The notes: generated by a model not told the origin, from the sequence alone. A DNA stretch of 64,000 nucleotides from Deltaproteobacteria bacterium (GCA_029262375.1 JAJCZM010000022.1:62001-126000), one strand, 5' to 3'. Shown: positions 34,414-43,890, numbered from the stretch's first letter. Numbers and translations are program-made.

Positions 34414-35521
34414 GACCGTCTCCAAGCCGGATTCGAAGATCGGCTTGGGGCTGGTCATCGGGCAACTGACATACGGTGGCGCGGAGGGCCAGCTCTACGA
34501 GTTGGCCCGCGGTTTGCCCCACCCATGGAAACCTATCGTCTACTGTCTCTCGGATGCGCGCGAGCCTTATGGGTCGAAGCTCGAAGCGGCCGGTGTGACG
34601 GTGCGCTGCATTCCCGGGCTGATCCCGCTCGATCCGTTTCGTGTCTTGCGTCTCGCTCGCGCTATGCGGCGAGACGGTGTCGTGCTCGCGCACGCGTTCC
34701 TTTTCATCGCATCCGCCTACACGTACCTTGCCACTCGGCTATTGCCCCGAACTCGTTTCATCGCCTCGGCGCGCAACTGTAAGCCTGAGCCGAGCCGTAT
34801 TCGCCGCGAGTTGATGCGCCGGGCATTTGCCGGTGCGGACGCGGTGATCGCCAATTCAGCAGAGATGTCGCGTTTTGCCAGCCTGTATTACGATTCCCCC
34901 AGTGATCGCAGCCATGTCGTGTACAACGGCGTGGACACTGCGCGCTTCGGTGTCCACCGGGGCAGCGGCGGCGGGTTGGAGATCGGCACGATCGGTAGAA
35001 TCGAATCGCAGAAGAACCTTGATGGGTTTCTCGAGGCGGCGGCAGCCGTTCTTGCCGTTCGTCCCCAGGCGCGCTTTCGTATCGTGGGGACGGGCAGCGA
35101 GCGCGAGCGGCTGGAGAGCAAAGTGAAGGCCGTCGGGCTGCAAGCGAGCGTTCAATTTTTGGGAACCACCGACGACGTTCCCGGCTTTCTAGCCGACATC
35201 GATCAGTTCTGGCTCACATCGGACTGGGAAGGGACACCGAACGTCGTGCTCGAAGCGATGGCCGCAGGGGTGCCGGTCGTGGCGACCCGGGTCGGCGGTA
35301 CTCCGGAAGTCGTGTCCGATAGTCACAGCGGGTTGCTCGTGGAACGTGGCGACATGGGCGGGGTCGCGCAGGCTTCGCTTCGGCTCGCAGCGGACGCCGA
35401 GTATCGGCAGCGAATGGGGATTGCGGCGCGCGCGGCTGCATCGGAGCGCTTCTCGCTCGATGCGATGGTGGGCGCGACGACTGAAGTCTACGACACGATA
35501 TTGGGGCGCGGCGGTGGCTGA
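34406..35521 (+). CDS. GT4 family glycosyltransferase
   Basis: A 371-residue GT-B transferase. The GTG at 34406 overlaps the dehydrogenase gene by 8 bp. LTYGGAEGQLYELARGLP is the N-terminal loop, SARNCKPEPSRIRREL the middle, and SDWEGTPNVVLEAMAAGVPVV the donor site with intact EX7E. Length and motifs are normal for the family. Acceptor and donor cannot be told from sequence. Confidence 0.87.
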   Translation: MSETVSKPDSKIGLGLVIGQLTYGGAEGQLYELARGLPHPWKPIVYCLSDAREPYGSKLEAAGVTVRCIPGLIPLDPFRVLRLARAMRRDGVVLAHAFLFIASAYTYLATRLLPRTRFIASARNCKPEPSRIRRELMRRAFAGADAVIANSAEMSRFASLYYDSPSDRSHVVYNGVDTARFGVHRGSGGGLEIGTIGRIESQKNLDGFLEAAAAVLAVRPQARFRIVGTGSERERLESKVKAVGLQASVQFLGTTDDVPGFLADIDQFWLTSDWEGTPNVVLEAMAAGVPVVATRVGGTPEVVSDSHSGLLVERGDMGGVAQASLRLAADAEYRQRMGIAARAAASERFSLDAMVGATTEVYDTILGRGGG

Positions 35522-36536
35522 GCAACCGCTGGTCAGCGTGATCATCCCGATGCGCAACGAGGCCGCTTGGCTCGAGCGTTGTCTCGGCTCGGTTTTTTCG
35601 CAGGACTATCCTGCCGATCGCACGGAGGTGATCGTCGTCGACGGGATGTCTGATGACGGTTCCTATGAGACCCTGTGCGAGCTCGCGAAGAACGAGCCTC
35701 GCCTGTCGGTCTGTCGCAATCCAGCGCGAATCGTACCGAGCAGTCTCAACATCGCGATCAACGCGGCGAAGGGGGACATCATCGCCCGAGTCGATTCGCA
35801 CACGACGCTGGAGCCGGACTATCTCTCCAAAGGAGTGGAGATCCTCGAGCGCACGGGCGCGGACAATGTCGGCGGTCCGATGATTTCGATAGGGGGCGGA
35901 GCCGTGGGAGACGCCATAGCGGCCGCCATGGAGTCCCGGTTCGGTATCGGGGCCTATTTCCATTACGCGACCGAGGAGCGTGAAAGCGATACGGTCTACA
36001 TGGGAATGTGGCAGCGACGCGTATTCGAGAACGTCGGACTGTTCGACGAAGAACTCGTGCGCAATCAGGACGACGAGTTCAACTACCGGCTTCGCAAGGC
36101 CGGAGGGCGGATTATCGTGAGCCCGGCCATGAAATCGGCCTACCAGAATCGCCAGTCGTGGCAGAAGTTGCGTCGGCAGTTCTATGAGTACGGGGTTTGG
36201 AAAGTACGGGTGCTGCAAAAACATCCGGGTCAGATGAGCCTGCGCCATTTTGTACCGCCGGCGTTCGATTTTTCCCTGCTCTCGGGCCTACTGGCAGGGG
36301 TTTTCTGGACGCCCCCGGTTTTCGCAGTTTCAGCCGCAGCAGTATTATATCTTGGTGTAATGGCCTGCGTATCGTTGGCCTCTCAGAGATCGATACCGAG
36401 AGGCATGAGGATGTTCGTCGCGTTGACGATCATCCACCACGCGTGGGCGTTGGGTTTTCTGGTCGGAAGTGTCCGTTTCGCGACTCGATGGTTCGAGCAG
36501 CGTGAAATGGAGCCTCCCCGACTTGGAGTGAATTAG
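35514..36536 (+). CDS. GT2 glycosyltransferase (ExoA-like) with C-terminal membrane helices
   Basis: A 340-residue GT-A enzyme. The start is taken at GTG 35514, overlapping the previous stop by 8 bp and placing SVIIPMRNEAAWLERCL near the N terminus; the frame is open further upstream, but that part only reads through the previous gene. Motifs are VVDGMSDDGS, ARVDSHTTLEPDYL (DxD-like DSH) and FDEELVRNQDDEFNYRLR. Two hydrophobic helices close the protein (about 245-300), as in succinoglycan-type ExoA. A 32-bp gap separates it from the next gene. Confidence 0.85.
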   Translation: MAEQPLVSVIIPMRNEAAWLERCLGSVFSQDYPADRTEVIVVDGMSDDGSYETLCELAKNEPRLSVCRNPARIVPSSLNIAINAAKGDIIARVDSHTTLEPDYLSKGVEILERTGADNVGGPMISIGGGAVGDAIAAAMESRFGIGAYFHYATEERESDTVYMGMWQRRVFENVGLFDEELVRNQDDEFNYRLRKAGGRIIVSPAMKSAYQNRQSWQKLRRQFYEYGVWKVRVLQKHPGQMSLRHFVPPAFDFSLLSGLLAGVFWTPPVFAVSAAAVLYLGVMACVSLASQRSIPRGMRMFVALTIIHHAWALGFLVGSVRFATRWFEQREMEPPRLGVN

Positions 36537-36568
36537 TACAAGAGGCAGGCAAGACGCCTGATACGAGC

Positions 36569-37360
36569 GTGAGCGAACTTACACTTTCAGTTCTTATTCC
36601 GGTCTACAACGAGCGTGAGACCATTCACGAAGTCATCGAACGGGTCCGTGCGGTTCCGATCGAAACGGAGATCATCCTGGTCGACGACTATTCCGTCGAT
36701 GGGACGCGCGATGTTCTCAAGAAACTCGCCGAGACGGAAAAGGATCTCAAGATTCGATTCCATGATGTGAACCGTGGCAAGGGTGCCGCGATTCGCACTG
36801 CGCTGGCGGAGGCCACCTGCGATGTGGTGATCATTCAGGATGCCGATATGGAGTACGACCCGGTCGAGTATCCGCGTCTGCTTGCACCGATCGAGCAGGG
36901 TGTTGCCGATGTCGTCTACGGTTCGCGATTTCTCGGCGGTCCGCACCGCGTGCTGTTTTTCTGGCACCAGCTCGGAAACCAATTCCTGACCTTGATGTCG
37001 AACGTGCTCACCAACCTGAACCTCACCGACATGGAGACCGGCTACAAGGCCTTCAAGACCGATCTGATGAAGTCCATGCGGCTGACGACCGATCGCTTCG
37101 GCTTCGAGCCCGAAGTCACCGCCCGCGTGGCGCAGATGCGATGCCGTATCTTCGAACTGCCCATCTCCTACTGGGGGCGCGACTACGACGACGGCAAGAA
37201 GATCACGTGGAAGGACGGCGTGGCGGCGTTCTGGCACATATTCAAGTTCAACGTTCTCGACCGCATGCCGGCGCCAAGCGACGCAGAGCGCGCAGCACGT
37301 AGGTCGTGGCAGGGGAGCAATCAGGCTCTCGAAGCGCTGAACCAGAAAGGTAAAGCCTAG
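36569..37360 (+). CDS. GT2 glycosyltransferase, dolichol-phosphate-mannose-synthase-like
   Basis: A 263-residue soluble GT-A enzyme without membrane helices. VLIPVYNERETIHEVIERV and LVDDYSVDGTRDVL form the nucleotide site; IIQDADMEYDPVEYP carries the DxD; ETGYKAFKTDLMKSM and FGFEPEVTARVAQMRCRIFELPISYWGR are family hallmarks. It likely transfers a sugar to a polyprenyl phosphate. This is the second enzyme of that kind in the locus, the other (28503) having membrane helices. GTG start; epimerase gene follows after 2 bp. Confidence 0.87.
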   Translation: MSELTLSVLIPVYNERETIHEVIERVRAVPIETEIILVDDYSVDGTRDVLKKLAETEKDLKIRFHDVNRGKGAAIRTALAEATCDVVIIQDADMEYDPVEYPRLLAPIEQGVADVVYGSRFLGGPHRVLFFWHQLGNQFLTLMSNVLTNLNLTDMETGYKAFKTDLMKSMRLTTDRFGFEPEVTARVAQMRCRIFELPISYWGRDYDDGKKITWKDGVAAFWHIFKFNVLDRMPAPSDAERAARRSWQGSNQALEALNQKGKA

Positions 37361-37362
37361 CG

Positions 37363-38301
37363 ATGTATCTCGTCACGGGCGGCGCCGGGTTTATCGGCTC
37401 GAACATCATTGAGACGCTCGTCAAGCAGGGCGAGCGCGTGCGAGTGCTCGACAACTTCAGCAACGGCCTGGAATCGAATCTCACCGAGTTCGCCGGCTCC
37501 ATTGAGATCGTCAGCGGTGACATTCGCGATGCGGACATCGTGCGTCGCGCTGCCGACGGTGCGGAAATCGTGTTACATCTCGCGGCCCTCGGTTCGGTTC
37601 CTCGATCGATCGACGATCCTGTTACCAGCAACGACGTAAACGTCGGCGGCACCATGAACGTACTCTGTGCGGCTCGAGATGCCGGTGTTCGTCGCGTCGT
37701 GTTTTCATCGTCGTCGTCCGTGTACGGCGAGAATCCGACCCTACCGAAAGACGAATCGCTGCAGACCGCACCGATCTCACCCTACGCCGTGAGCAAGCTG
37801 GCGGGCGAGAGCTATACGCGGGTCTTCTCACGGGTCTACGACATCGAAACGGTCGCGCTGCGCTACTTCAACGTGTTTGGGCCGCGGCAGCGTCCCGACG
37901 CAGCATATGCTGCGGTGATCCCGCTGTTCATGCGTGCCGCGCTCGACGGTACTTCCGTACCCATCAATGGCGACGGTACCCAGTCACGTGACTTCACCTT
38001 CGTGGAGAACGTCGTGCGAGCGAACTTGCTGGCGGCCACGGCTCCCAGTCAGGCTTCGGGCGGTGTCTATAACATTGCCTGTGGAGGCCGGTTCTCGTTG
38101 CTCGATATTGTCGCAGAGTTGGAGAAGCTCAGTGGGAGATCGCTAGAGCGTGATCACTTTCCTCCGCGCGCCGGAGACATCCCGCACAGCGAGGCTTCCA
38201 TCGATGCGGCGCGACGCGATCTCGGCTACGAGGTCGGCGTGAGTTTCGCGGACGGTTTGGCGCGGACCTGGGAAAGCTTCGTCGCCAAGCACGCGGGCTG
38301 A
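37363..38301 (+). CDS. UDP-hexose/UDP-N-acetylhexosamine 4-epimerase (WbpP/GalE-like)
   Basis: A 312-residue extended SDR with an intact site: VTGGAGFIGSNI at the N terminus, SSSSSVYG for the Ser, and PYAVSK as YxxxK. RYFNVFGPRQRPDAAYAAVIP is characteristic of the WbpP/GalE-type branch. It probably interconverts UDP-GlcNAc and UDP-GalNAc (or their uronic acids) for the glycan. It is the last plus-strand gene of the polysaccharide locus; a tandem repeat and a convergent gene follow. Confidence 0.88.
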   Translation: MYLVTGGAGFIGSNIIETLVKQGERVRVLDNFSNGLESNLTEFAGSIEIVSGDIRDADIVRRAADGAEIVLHLAALGSVPRSIDDPVTSNDVNVGGTMNVLCAARDAGVRRVVFSSSSSVYGENPTLPKDESLQTAPISPYAVSKLAGESYTRVFSRVYDIETVALRYFNVFGPRQRPDAAYAAVIPLFMRAALDGTSVPINGDGTQSRDFTFVENVVRANLLAATAPSQASGGVYNIACGGRFSLLDIVAELEKLSGRSLERDHFPPRAGDIPHSEASIDAARRDLGYEVGVSFADGLARTWESFVAKHAG

Positions 38302-38322
38302 AGAAGCGGAGCCGCGATTCAT

Positions 38323-38388
38323 GGCAAGCTCGCGGCTGGCTCGCGGCAAGCTCGCGACTGACTCGCGGCAAGCTCGCGACTGACTCGC
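38323..38388. repeat. three tandem 22-bp repeats between convergent genes
   Basis: Units at 38323-38344, 38345-38366 and 38367-38388. The last two are identical; the first differs at two positions (gctggc for actgac). Each unit holds AAGCTCGCG and ACTCGC, and tgattagctcagctc right after is a decayed partial copy. The array fills the space between the epimerase stop and the stop of the convergent kinase, where a shared terminator would be expected. Confidence 0.85.
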
Positions 38389-38390
38389 GA

Positions 38391-39575
38391 TTAGCTCAGC
38401 TCTTGCGGGCTCGGGATCGACACGGTGATCGTGGTCCCTGCGACGTCGCCGTTGGCGACGCGAATACTCGCACCCAGCACACGTACCCACGTCGCGATGG
38501 CGAAGAGTCCCAGCCCTTGGGTCGGTAACGCCTCTTCGTCGCCTGTAGCGGCCGCCACGAGGCCGGCCTGTACGTCGGCAGGCATTCCCGGGCCGTTGTC
38601 TGATACTTCCAAGATCAGCATCCCGCTGCGTCTGGTGCAGTGAACACGCACGTGCGAGCCGCCGTGTTTGAGTGCGTTGTCGACCAGGTTTTGCGCGATC
38701 GAAGCGAATTTTCGTCGATCCGTGTTGAACGTGAACGCGGCTTCCGGCCCGGGCCAATCGAGTTCACCTTCGCGACCTTTGAAGCAGCGTTCGGCGAGTT
38801 CATCGAAAAGCGTACGTACGTCGAACTCGCTCGTGTCCAAGCTTGCTCCGTGGGCGAATAATCGGTCCACATCGATCAGGTCGTCGACCACCGATAGCAA
38901 CGTCTCGGCTTGCCGACCGATTGCTCCGACTGCTTGGCGCTGATCGTCCGTCATGTCGCCGAGCGCACCCTCGTCGAGGAGATCTGCGTAGCCGATGACC
39001 ACGTTTAGCGGATTACGGAGATCGTGAGCGGCCATCGCGACGTGCCGCCTGGCCCTCGAGTCCGCGAGTGCGGGGTCTGGCTTCGTAGTCTCGTCGTTCG
39101 AGATGGCGTCGTAGTCGGTGCCTGGAGGTATGGACCCTGCATGCGGGCGGGTGCCTAGTACCATCGCCGTGAGAGACGCGAGAAAGCGTAGGAACGAGAC
39201 CTCCGATCCCTCAAACAGCGGTCGATCGATTCGCACATGCAGGCAGCCTGCAAGATCGTCCGCCTGGAACGGGAACACGCCAAGGCTGGCGTCTCCGACT
39301 GTCTTCAGTTGCGGGGTGTTTGAGTCCAGCGCGCGTTTCGCTAGCAGCCCGAGCCGCTGCGGGCTCCCGGGCCAGTCGCCTTCGCGGGCGAGAAGGGCAT
39401 ACGTCCCGTTAGCGCGCATCGCGCCAATCGCTACCGCAGGTCGGTCGAGTAGAATCTCGACTGTACGGCAGATTCTATGAGCGAGTTCGCCCGTATCGGC
39501 GGCACCGACCCAACGGCTCTCGAGATCGAGGAACTGTCCTAGTTTGAGGTAAGAGCTGGAGTTGTGTGGGTTCAT
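38391..39575 (-). CDS. soluble sensor histidine kinase with GAF-like N-terminal region
   Basis: A 394-residue kinase. Residues 1-150 resemble a GAF-type sensor and lack membrane helices, so the signal is probably intracellular. The H-box is MAAHDLRNPLNVVIGYADLL with the phospho-acceptor His near residue 180. The ATPase has N-box IAQNLVDNALKHGG, G1 VSDNGPGMP and a G2-like GLGLFAIATWV. Catalytic motifs are intact, unlike the kinase-like protein at 3081. No response regulator adjoins it; the NtrC-type protein at 3775 is 34 kb away. It faces the polysaccharide locus across the tandem repeats. Confidence 0.88.
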   Translation of the reverse strand: MNPHNSSSYLKLGQFLDLESRWVGAADTGELAHRICRTVEILLDRPAVAIGAMRANGTYALLAREGDWPGSPQRLGLLAKRALDSNTPQLKTVGDASLGVFPFQADDLAGCLHVRIDRPLFEGSEVSFLRFLASLTAMVLGTRPHAGSIPPGTDYDAISNDETTKPDPALADSRARRHVAMAAHDLRNPLNVVIGYADLLDEGALGDMTDDQRQAVGAIGRQAETLLSVVDDLIDVDRLFAHGASLDTSEFDVRTLFDELAERCFKGREGELDWPGPEAAFTFNTDRRKFASIAQNLVDNALKHGGSHVRVHCTRRSGMLILEVSDNGPGMPADVQAGLVAAATGDEEALPTQGLGLFAIATWVRVLGASIRVANGDVAGTTITVSIPSPQELS

Positions 39576-39682
39576 CGAGGCCCGTGATTTCAGTCACTTG
39601 GCCCGCACGAGTCAAGCGGCCCATGAAGTTAGGCGGAAGTCGGCCGCGGGTGGGGGTGTGCCGAGGACCGCGCGTGACATAG

Positions 39683-39711
39683 TTGACATCCAAACCCACC
39701 GTCCGTAGCGT
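39683..39711 (+). promoter_or_regulatory. sigma-70-type promoter for the small membrane protein
   Basis: A perfect TTGACA -35 (39683-39688) is followed after exactly 17 nt by TAGCGT (39706-39711), a weak -10. The leader to the ATG at 39780 would be about 60 nt. Confidence 0.45.
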
Positions 39712-39779
39712 GAACGCGCGGATCGGCCGCCAAATCACGGCGACCGACCCGCTCTCACTTCCAGGAGGAATACGACCCG

Positions 39780-39998
39780 ATGATGACCTTGCTTTCTGCA
39801 GCCGCAGCCGGTGCCCACAAAGTAACCGCCTGGGGTCAGTTCGTCGAAATCATCAGCAAGCCCGACAACATGCCCGTCGCAGGCGCTTTGATTCTGGTCG
39901 TATATTTCACCTGGTTGTCGATGCGCGAGGCGCTCAAAAACGACAGGCTCATCGCGGAGGGGCGCAAGTCCGAGATCCTCTCCGAGATGCAGAAGTAG
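39780..39998 (+). CDS. small single-span membrane protein of unknown function
   Basis: A 72-residue protein with one transmembrane helix (about residues 33-47, VAGALILVVYFTWL), preceded by WGQFVEIISKPDNMP and followed by a charged tail (REALKNDRLIAEG). A strong AGGAGGA lies 10 nt before the ATG and a promoter-like pair lies upstream, so it is probably a real, well-expressed gene. It stands alone between divergent kinase and convergent secreted-protein genes. I do not recognise the family. Confidence 0.75.
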   Translation: MMTLLSAAAAGAHKVTAWGQFVEIISKPDNMPVAGALILVVYFTWLSMREALKNDRLIAEGRKSEILSEMQK

Positions 39999-40042
39999 CC
40001 GCCTCTTCTAGCTCCATTCCCACCACAGATTCTCGTCACGCC

Positions 40043-41329
40043 TTAGGGTAGATCCGCGCACGTTGACGGTGGTAAACCCGGTGTGCCGAAATCGCCGTCG
40101 GCCAATGGCGAAGCGGATGCGCACCAAGACGTGGCTTCATCGTTGGTTGATGCGCTCGGCGCGGCGTCAAGCAACTCCATCGCAGCGCCGGCGACCAGTG
40201 GGAACGTTGAATCCCACGCAAGCGAATCCAACACGATTCCATCGCGCTCGATGATGATCTGGTCACTCGCGTTCGAGAGGCTCATGGCACTTCCGTACAC
40301 GTAGTCGACGGCACCGTCTGCTGCGGTGATCGAGCGTCCCAGCACGGCGCGCGCCGTGGTTGCCACCACAATGGAGTCCGTGATTGTAAAGCTGTTCGAG
40401 CCAAGATCACGGAATACCGTCCCCTGTAGGTCCAGTGGTGCGCTACCGGTGTTCATCACCTCAAAATACTCACCAGCACTGTCGGATTGCGCGGCCGGAT
40501 TCGTCATCACTTCCGTCACTACGATGCTAGGTGCCTCCGGCTGCGGCAACGTCGTACTCGTCGTGGTGGTCGTCGGTTGCGGTACCGTCGTGCTGGTCGT
40601 CGTTGGTGCGGGCAGTGTGGTGGTCGTCGTTGATGTTGTGGTGGTGGTCGATGTCGTCGTCGTCGTCGTTGTCGTTGTCTTTGTGGCGAGGTGCATCGTC
40701 GTAGTCGTCGTGGACTCGTCGTACACGCAGGCGCCGAACGTTTGACCGGGGGCTCCCGCGAGTTCGAAGTCGAAGAGCCCGGGATTGCTCTGATCGAGTA
40801 AGTTCGTCACATCGTCGAAGATCTGAGCGTTGAGCGAGAGCGCCGCACAGCGGCCACTCCCGAGCGCGCAGTCGGCGGCGCCGAGCGCATCAGCGATGAC
40901 TTGGCCGCGCATGGGCCCGGCTACATCGCATAGCGTGGGGAGCCATGATGGGAGAGTGCCGGGGCTGCACTGCTCCAGAACCCGAGTTCGTGCGAGGCGC
41001 TCCGTGCGATCCGCGCCGTGCCCGGGCGTGTAGAGTTTACCGCACTTGTAATCGACCTTCCGTAGCGGCGCCTGTTCGACGACCGAGTGCGCGCAGCGTG
41101 CGAGCATCGCTGCTTCGCGTGTGAGCACCTGCTGCTGGCTCGCGATGATGGCCCGTCCGCAACGCTCGCTGGGCGTGGGGACGGAACCGGCCTGGGCGGG
41201 CACCGCGGTAGTGGTCGTCACGAGCGCGATAAGCGCTACAAGTGCAGCACGTGCAACACGTGCACCGACTGTAACGAGGGTCAGAGCGGCGGTAGTCCAC
41301 CGGGACGCTCCACTGTGTGATGTTCTCAT
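40043..41329 (-). CDS. secreted protein: Cys-rich domain, poly-Thr linker, lamin-tail domain
   Basis: A 428-residue exported protein. An extended signal peptide ends near AVPAQA (about residue 47). Residues 50-200 form a domain with about eight cysteines (for example ERCGRAI, RCAHSVV, DYKCGKL). Residues about 204-260 are a Thr/Ser/Pro low-complexity linker. Residues about 265-380 are a lamin-tail-like domain (TEVMTNPAAQ, GEYFEVMNTGSAPLDLQG, LSNASDQIIIE). The C terminus has two more Cys. AGGAGGTGG precedes the ATG. Bacterial lamin-tail domains usually sit in cell-surface or secreted proteins. Neither partner nor substrate is apparent. Confidence 0.82.
   Translation of the reverse strand: MRTSHSGASRWTTAALTLVTVGARVARAALVALIALVTTTTAVPAQAGSVPTPSERCGRAIIASQQQVLTREAAMLARCAHSVVEQAPLRKVDYKCGKLYTPGHGADRTERLARTRVLEQCSPGTLPSWLPTLCDVAGPMRGQVIADALGAADCALGSGRCAALSLNAQIFDDVTNLLDQSNPGLFDFELAGAPGQTFGACVYDESTTTTTMHLATKTTTTTTTTTSTTTTTSTTTTTLPAPTTTSTTVPQPTTTTTSTTLPQPEAPSIVVTEVMTNPAAQSDSAGEYFEVMNTGSAPLDLQGTVFRDLGSNSFTITDSIVVATTARAVLGRSITAADGAVDYVYGSAMSLSNASDQIIIERDGIVLDSLAWDSTFPLVAGAAMELLDAAPSASTNDEATSWCASASPLADGDFGTPGLPPSTCADLP
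40548..40720. repeat. low-complexity GTC/GTT/GTG tract encoding poly-Thr
   Basis: On the plus strand this is a dense run of gtc/gtt/gtg triplets. Read on the minus strand it encodes the Thr-rich linker of the secreted protein, using several Thr codons (mostly ACG, ACC and ACA/ACT), so it is selected as protein and is not a simple trinucleotide expansion. Confidence 0.75.
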
Positions 41330-41424
41330 ATTCCACCTCCTGCGCGTCTTGCGCAGAGATGGAGTCGCATGAGGTCGGCCGTCGCCTCAACGACAGGCAA
41401 TGAATGAACGAGAGAGGGGCTCGG

Positions 41425-42297
41425 TTAGATGACCTTGTTCAAGGGGTACTCGACGATACCCTCTGCGCCCAGTTCGATGAGCTGCGGGATGAGGTCTCGA
41501 ACGGTCGTCTCAGCGATGACGCTTTCAACGGAGACCCAACCGCTGTCGGACAGGCCCGCCACTGTCGGTGAGGTGATGCTCGGCAGTAGAGCCAAAACCT
41601 TGTCGAGGCTGTCCTGTTTGATGTTCAGCTTCAGTCCAACCTGCGCTTCTGCGCGCAAGGCGCCCTGCAGCATCGTAGAGATCTGCTCTATTTTCTTTCG
41701 TCGTACCGGATCGGCGAGTGCGTCGCTGTTCGCGATCAGCTGTGGATTCGATTCCATCAGCTCTTCGATGATCTTCAAGCCGTTCGCTCGCAATGTGCTG
41801 CCCGACTCGGTGACTTCAACGACCGCGTCGCACAGACCGGCAGCGACCTTCGCTTCGGTCGCGCCCCACGAGAACTCGACATCGACTTTAACGTTGCGGT
41901 CCGCGAAGTAGCGCTTCGTAAAACCGACGAGTTCGGTAGATATGCGTTTGCCGTCGAGGTCGGCAGCGCTTGCGTACGCCGATTCGTTCGGTACGGCGAG
42001 TACCCAGCGCGTCGGCCTGAAGGAGGCTTTCGAGTAGACGAGATCGCAGATGACTTCGACGTTCGAACCGTTCTCCAAGGTCCAGTCCTTGCCGGTGATG
42101 CCGCAGTCGAGCGATCCGAGTTCTACGTAGCGCGACATCTCTTGGGCTCGGACGAGCGAGCAGGAGATCTCGTCGTCGTCGATGGAAGGGAAGTAGCTGC
42201 GCGAACTGGAACTCACACGCCAGCCGGACTTGCGGAGCAATTCGACAGTGGTTTGTTCGAGGCTGCCTTTAGGGACACCGAGCTTTAGTACGCTCAT
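41425..42297 (-). CDS. hisG: ATP phosphoribosyltransferase, long form
   Basis: First enzyme of histidine synthesis: ATP plus PRPP gives phosphoribosyl-ATP. The 290 residues match the long form with a C-terminal regulatory domain (about 215-290) for histidine feedback, so no HisZ is needed. [17 protein letters not shown] opens the protein and the PRPP-binding part is in [18 protein letters not shown]. Its start overlaps the hisI stop by 4 bp, so the pair is one operon. Confidence 0.95.
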   Translation of the reverse strand: MSVLKLGVPKGSLEQTTVELLRKSGWRVSSSSRSYFPSIDDDEISCSLVRAQEMSRYVELGSLDCGITGKDWTLENGSNVEVICDLVYSKASFRPTRWVLAVPNESAYASAADLDGKRISTELVGFTKRYFADRNVKVDVEFSWGATEAKVAAGLCDAVVEVTESGSTLRANGLKIIEELMESNPQLIANSDALADPVRRKKIEQISTMLQGALRAEAQVGLKLNIKQDSLDKVLALLPSITSPTVAGLSDSGWVSVESVIAETTVRDLIPQLIELGAEGIVEYPLNKVI

Positions 42298-42671
42298 TTC
42301 TTGTAGACCTCGGAGGGATCGAACACGCGCTCGGCATTGACTGCCAGATCTCCGTCTTTCTCGGAGCGGTAAAAGCAGCTTCGATAGCCAACATGGCAGG
42401 CCGCATCACCGATCTGTTTCACCTTGAGCAGCACGGTGTCTTCGTCGCAGTCGACGAGCACCTCGTGCACTTCCTGCGTGTTGCCGGAACTCTCGCCTTT
42501 CACCCAAAGCTGATTGCGCGAACGGCTCCAGTAGGTGGCCTTGCCGGTCTCCAGGGTTTTGTTGAAGGCAAGCTCGTTCATGTAAGCGAGCATCAGCACG
42601 GCGCCGTCGTCGACGTCTTGTACGATGACGGGGATCATCCCGTCGCCCTTGGCGAAATCCAGTTCGATCAT
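42294..42671 (-). CDS. hisI: phosphoribosyl-AMP cyclohydrolase
   Basis: Third step of histidine synthesis, opening the adenine ring of phosphoribosyl-AMP. The 125-residue protein from the ATG at 42671 has the normal length; the frame is open to 42857 but that part lacks homologous features and runs into lpxD. Metal-binding and catalytic motifs are [27 protein letters not shown] and [16 protein letters not shown] lies 12 nt before the start. No HisE domain is fused. Confidence 0.93.
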   Translation of the reverse strand: MIELDFAKGDGMIPVIVQDVDDGAVLMLAYMNELAFNKTLETGKATYWSRSRNQLWVKGESSGNTQEVHEVLVDCDEDTVLLKVKQIGDAACHVGYRSCFYRSEKDGDLAVNAERVFDPSEVYKK

Positions 42672-42789
42672 GCGGTTCGAGAACTCCTGCTGGCGGCGTG
42701 GCGCCGCGGCCGGATAGTTGCGCGGGTGGGGCTGAAAGGCAAAGTGAAGTGCGATTGTGCTCGGCTGCTCGGGGTGGTTTAAGGCAGCT

Positions 42790-43809
42790 ATGCGTCTGGC
42801 CGTACTCGCAGAGAAAATTGGTGCCGTGGTCGACGGCGACGGCTCGCTCGAGATCACCGGTCTTGCGCCTATTGACGAGGCCGGCCCCGGCTCGCTGACG
42901 TTCGTTGCGAATCCTCGTTACGCGAAACATCTGCTGACGACGGCGGCTTCCGCGGTGATCGTTGCGGAAGATGTCGAGGTCGGCAATCTCACGGCGCTAC
43001 GCGCACCGGAGCCCTATGCCGCCTTTGTCGCGGCGCTGGCGATCTTCGACGCCCGTCCGCGTCCGGTTGCGGGCATTCATCCCACCGCTGTCGTTGCCGA
43101 CTCGGCCAGCGTGGGCGAAGGCGCCTACGTGGGGCCATACGCCGTAATCGGCGACGATACCGTGATCGGGCGGGATGCCCGTATTTATCCTCATGTGGTG
43201 ATCTATCCGCAGGTAACGATCGGCGATCGTTTTGTCGCGCACGCGGGTGCGGTCGTGCGAGAGTGCGTGCGCCTTGGCGACGATGTCAGGCTCCAGCCGG
43301 GCTGCGTTCTCGGCGGCGACGGCTTCGGATTTTTGCCTGTAGGCGACGTTCCGCCGGCGATTCCTCAGATCGGCGGTGTGGAGGTCGGTGACGGCGTGGA
43401 CATCGGCGCCAACACGACGGTCGATCGGGCCGCGATAGGCGACACACGGCTGGCGAAGGGGGTGAAGCTCGACAATCTCGTGATGGTCGCCCACGGCTGC
43501 CGGATCGGCGAAGCGAGCTTGCTGGCGGGCCAGGTCGGGATGGCCGGTAGCACAGTGATTGGGCGCCGGGTACAGGCAGGCGGGCAGGCCGGGTTCTCGG
43601 GCCACCAGGTAATTGGTGACGACGTTCGCCTAGGGGCTCGGGCCGTCCCGGTGGGAGATGTGGCCGAAGGGCGTACGGTGGCCGGCTACCCGGCAGTTGA
43701 GGCCGGTCTGTGGCGTCGTTGCGTCGCCGCGCTGGAGCGGCTTCCCGATCTTCTCAAGCGTGTGCGGGCACTCGAGCGACGTCTGGACGGAGACGGCGAT
43801 AGAAAATAG
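42790..43809 (+). CDS. lpxD: UDP-3-O-(acyl)glucosamine N-acyltransferase
   Basis: Third enzyme of lipid A synthesis, adding an acyl chain from acyl-ACP. The 339-residue protein from the ATG at 42790 (AAGG 5 nt upstream) begins [11 protein letters not shown]; an upstream start at 42757 would add 11 atypical residues. The middle is a left-handed beta helix of hexapeptide repeats ([20 protein letters not shown]), with the catalytic His in [10 protein letters not shown]. Transcribed away from hisI. It confirms an outer membrane with lipid A. Confidence 0.94.
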   Translation: MRLAVLAEKIGAVVDGDGSLEITGLAPIDEAGPGSLTFVANPRYAKHLLTTAASAVIVAEDVEVGNLTALRAPEPYAAFVAALAIFDARPRPVAGIHPTAVVADSASVGEGAYVGPYAVIGDDTVIGRDARIYPHVVIYPQVTIGDRFVAHAGAVVRECVRLGDDVRLQPGCVLGGDGFGFLPVGDVPPAIPQIGGVEVGDGVDIGANTTVDRAAIGDTRLAKGVKLDNLVMVAHGCRIGEASLLAGQVGMAGSTVIGRRVQAGGQAGFSGHQVIGDDVRLGARAVPVGDVAEGRTVAGYPAVEAGLWRRCVAALERLPDLLKRVRALERRLDGDGDRK

Positions 43810-43861
43810 GCCGAAGCTCCCACGGTGATGAGCGTAAGCCCCCGCATACACGTACATTTCA

Positions 43862-43890
43862 TTGCCTTCTCCAGGGGAACTGGCTACAGT
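43862..43890 (+). promoter_or_regulatory. sigma-70-type promoter of the yceD-rpmF operon
   Basis: TTGCCT (43862-43867) and TACAGT (43885-43890) are separated by 17 nt, in the 164-bp gap after lpxD. Each box matches 4 of 6 consensus positions. It would give a leader of about 75 nt to the GTG at 43974. Confidence 0.45.

Noticed and set aside
40326-40745. Plus-strand open frame of 139 residues with a poly-Val stretch
   Set aside because: It is the complement of the Thr-rich linker of the secreted protein; the minus-strand gene has signal peptide, AGGAGG site and domains.
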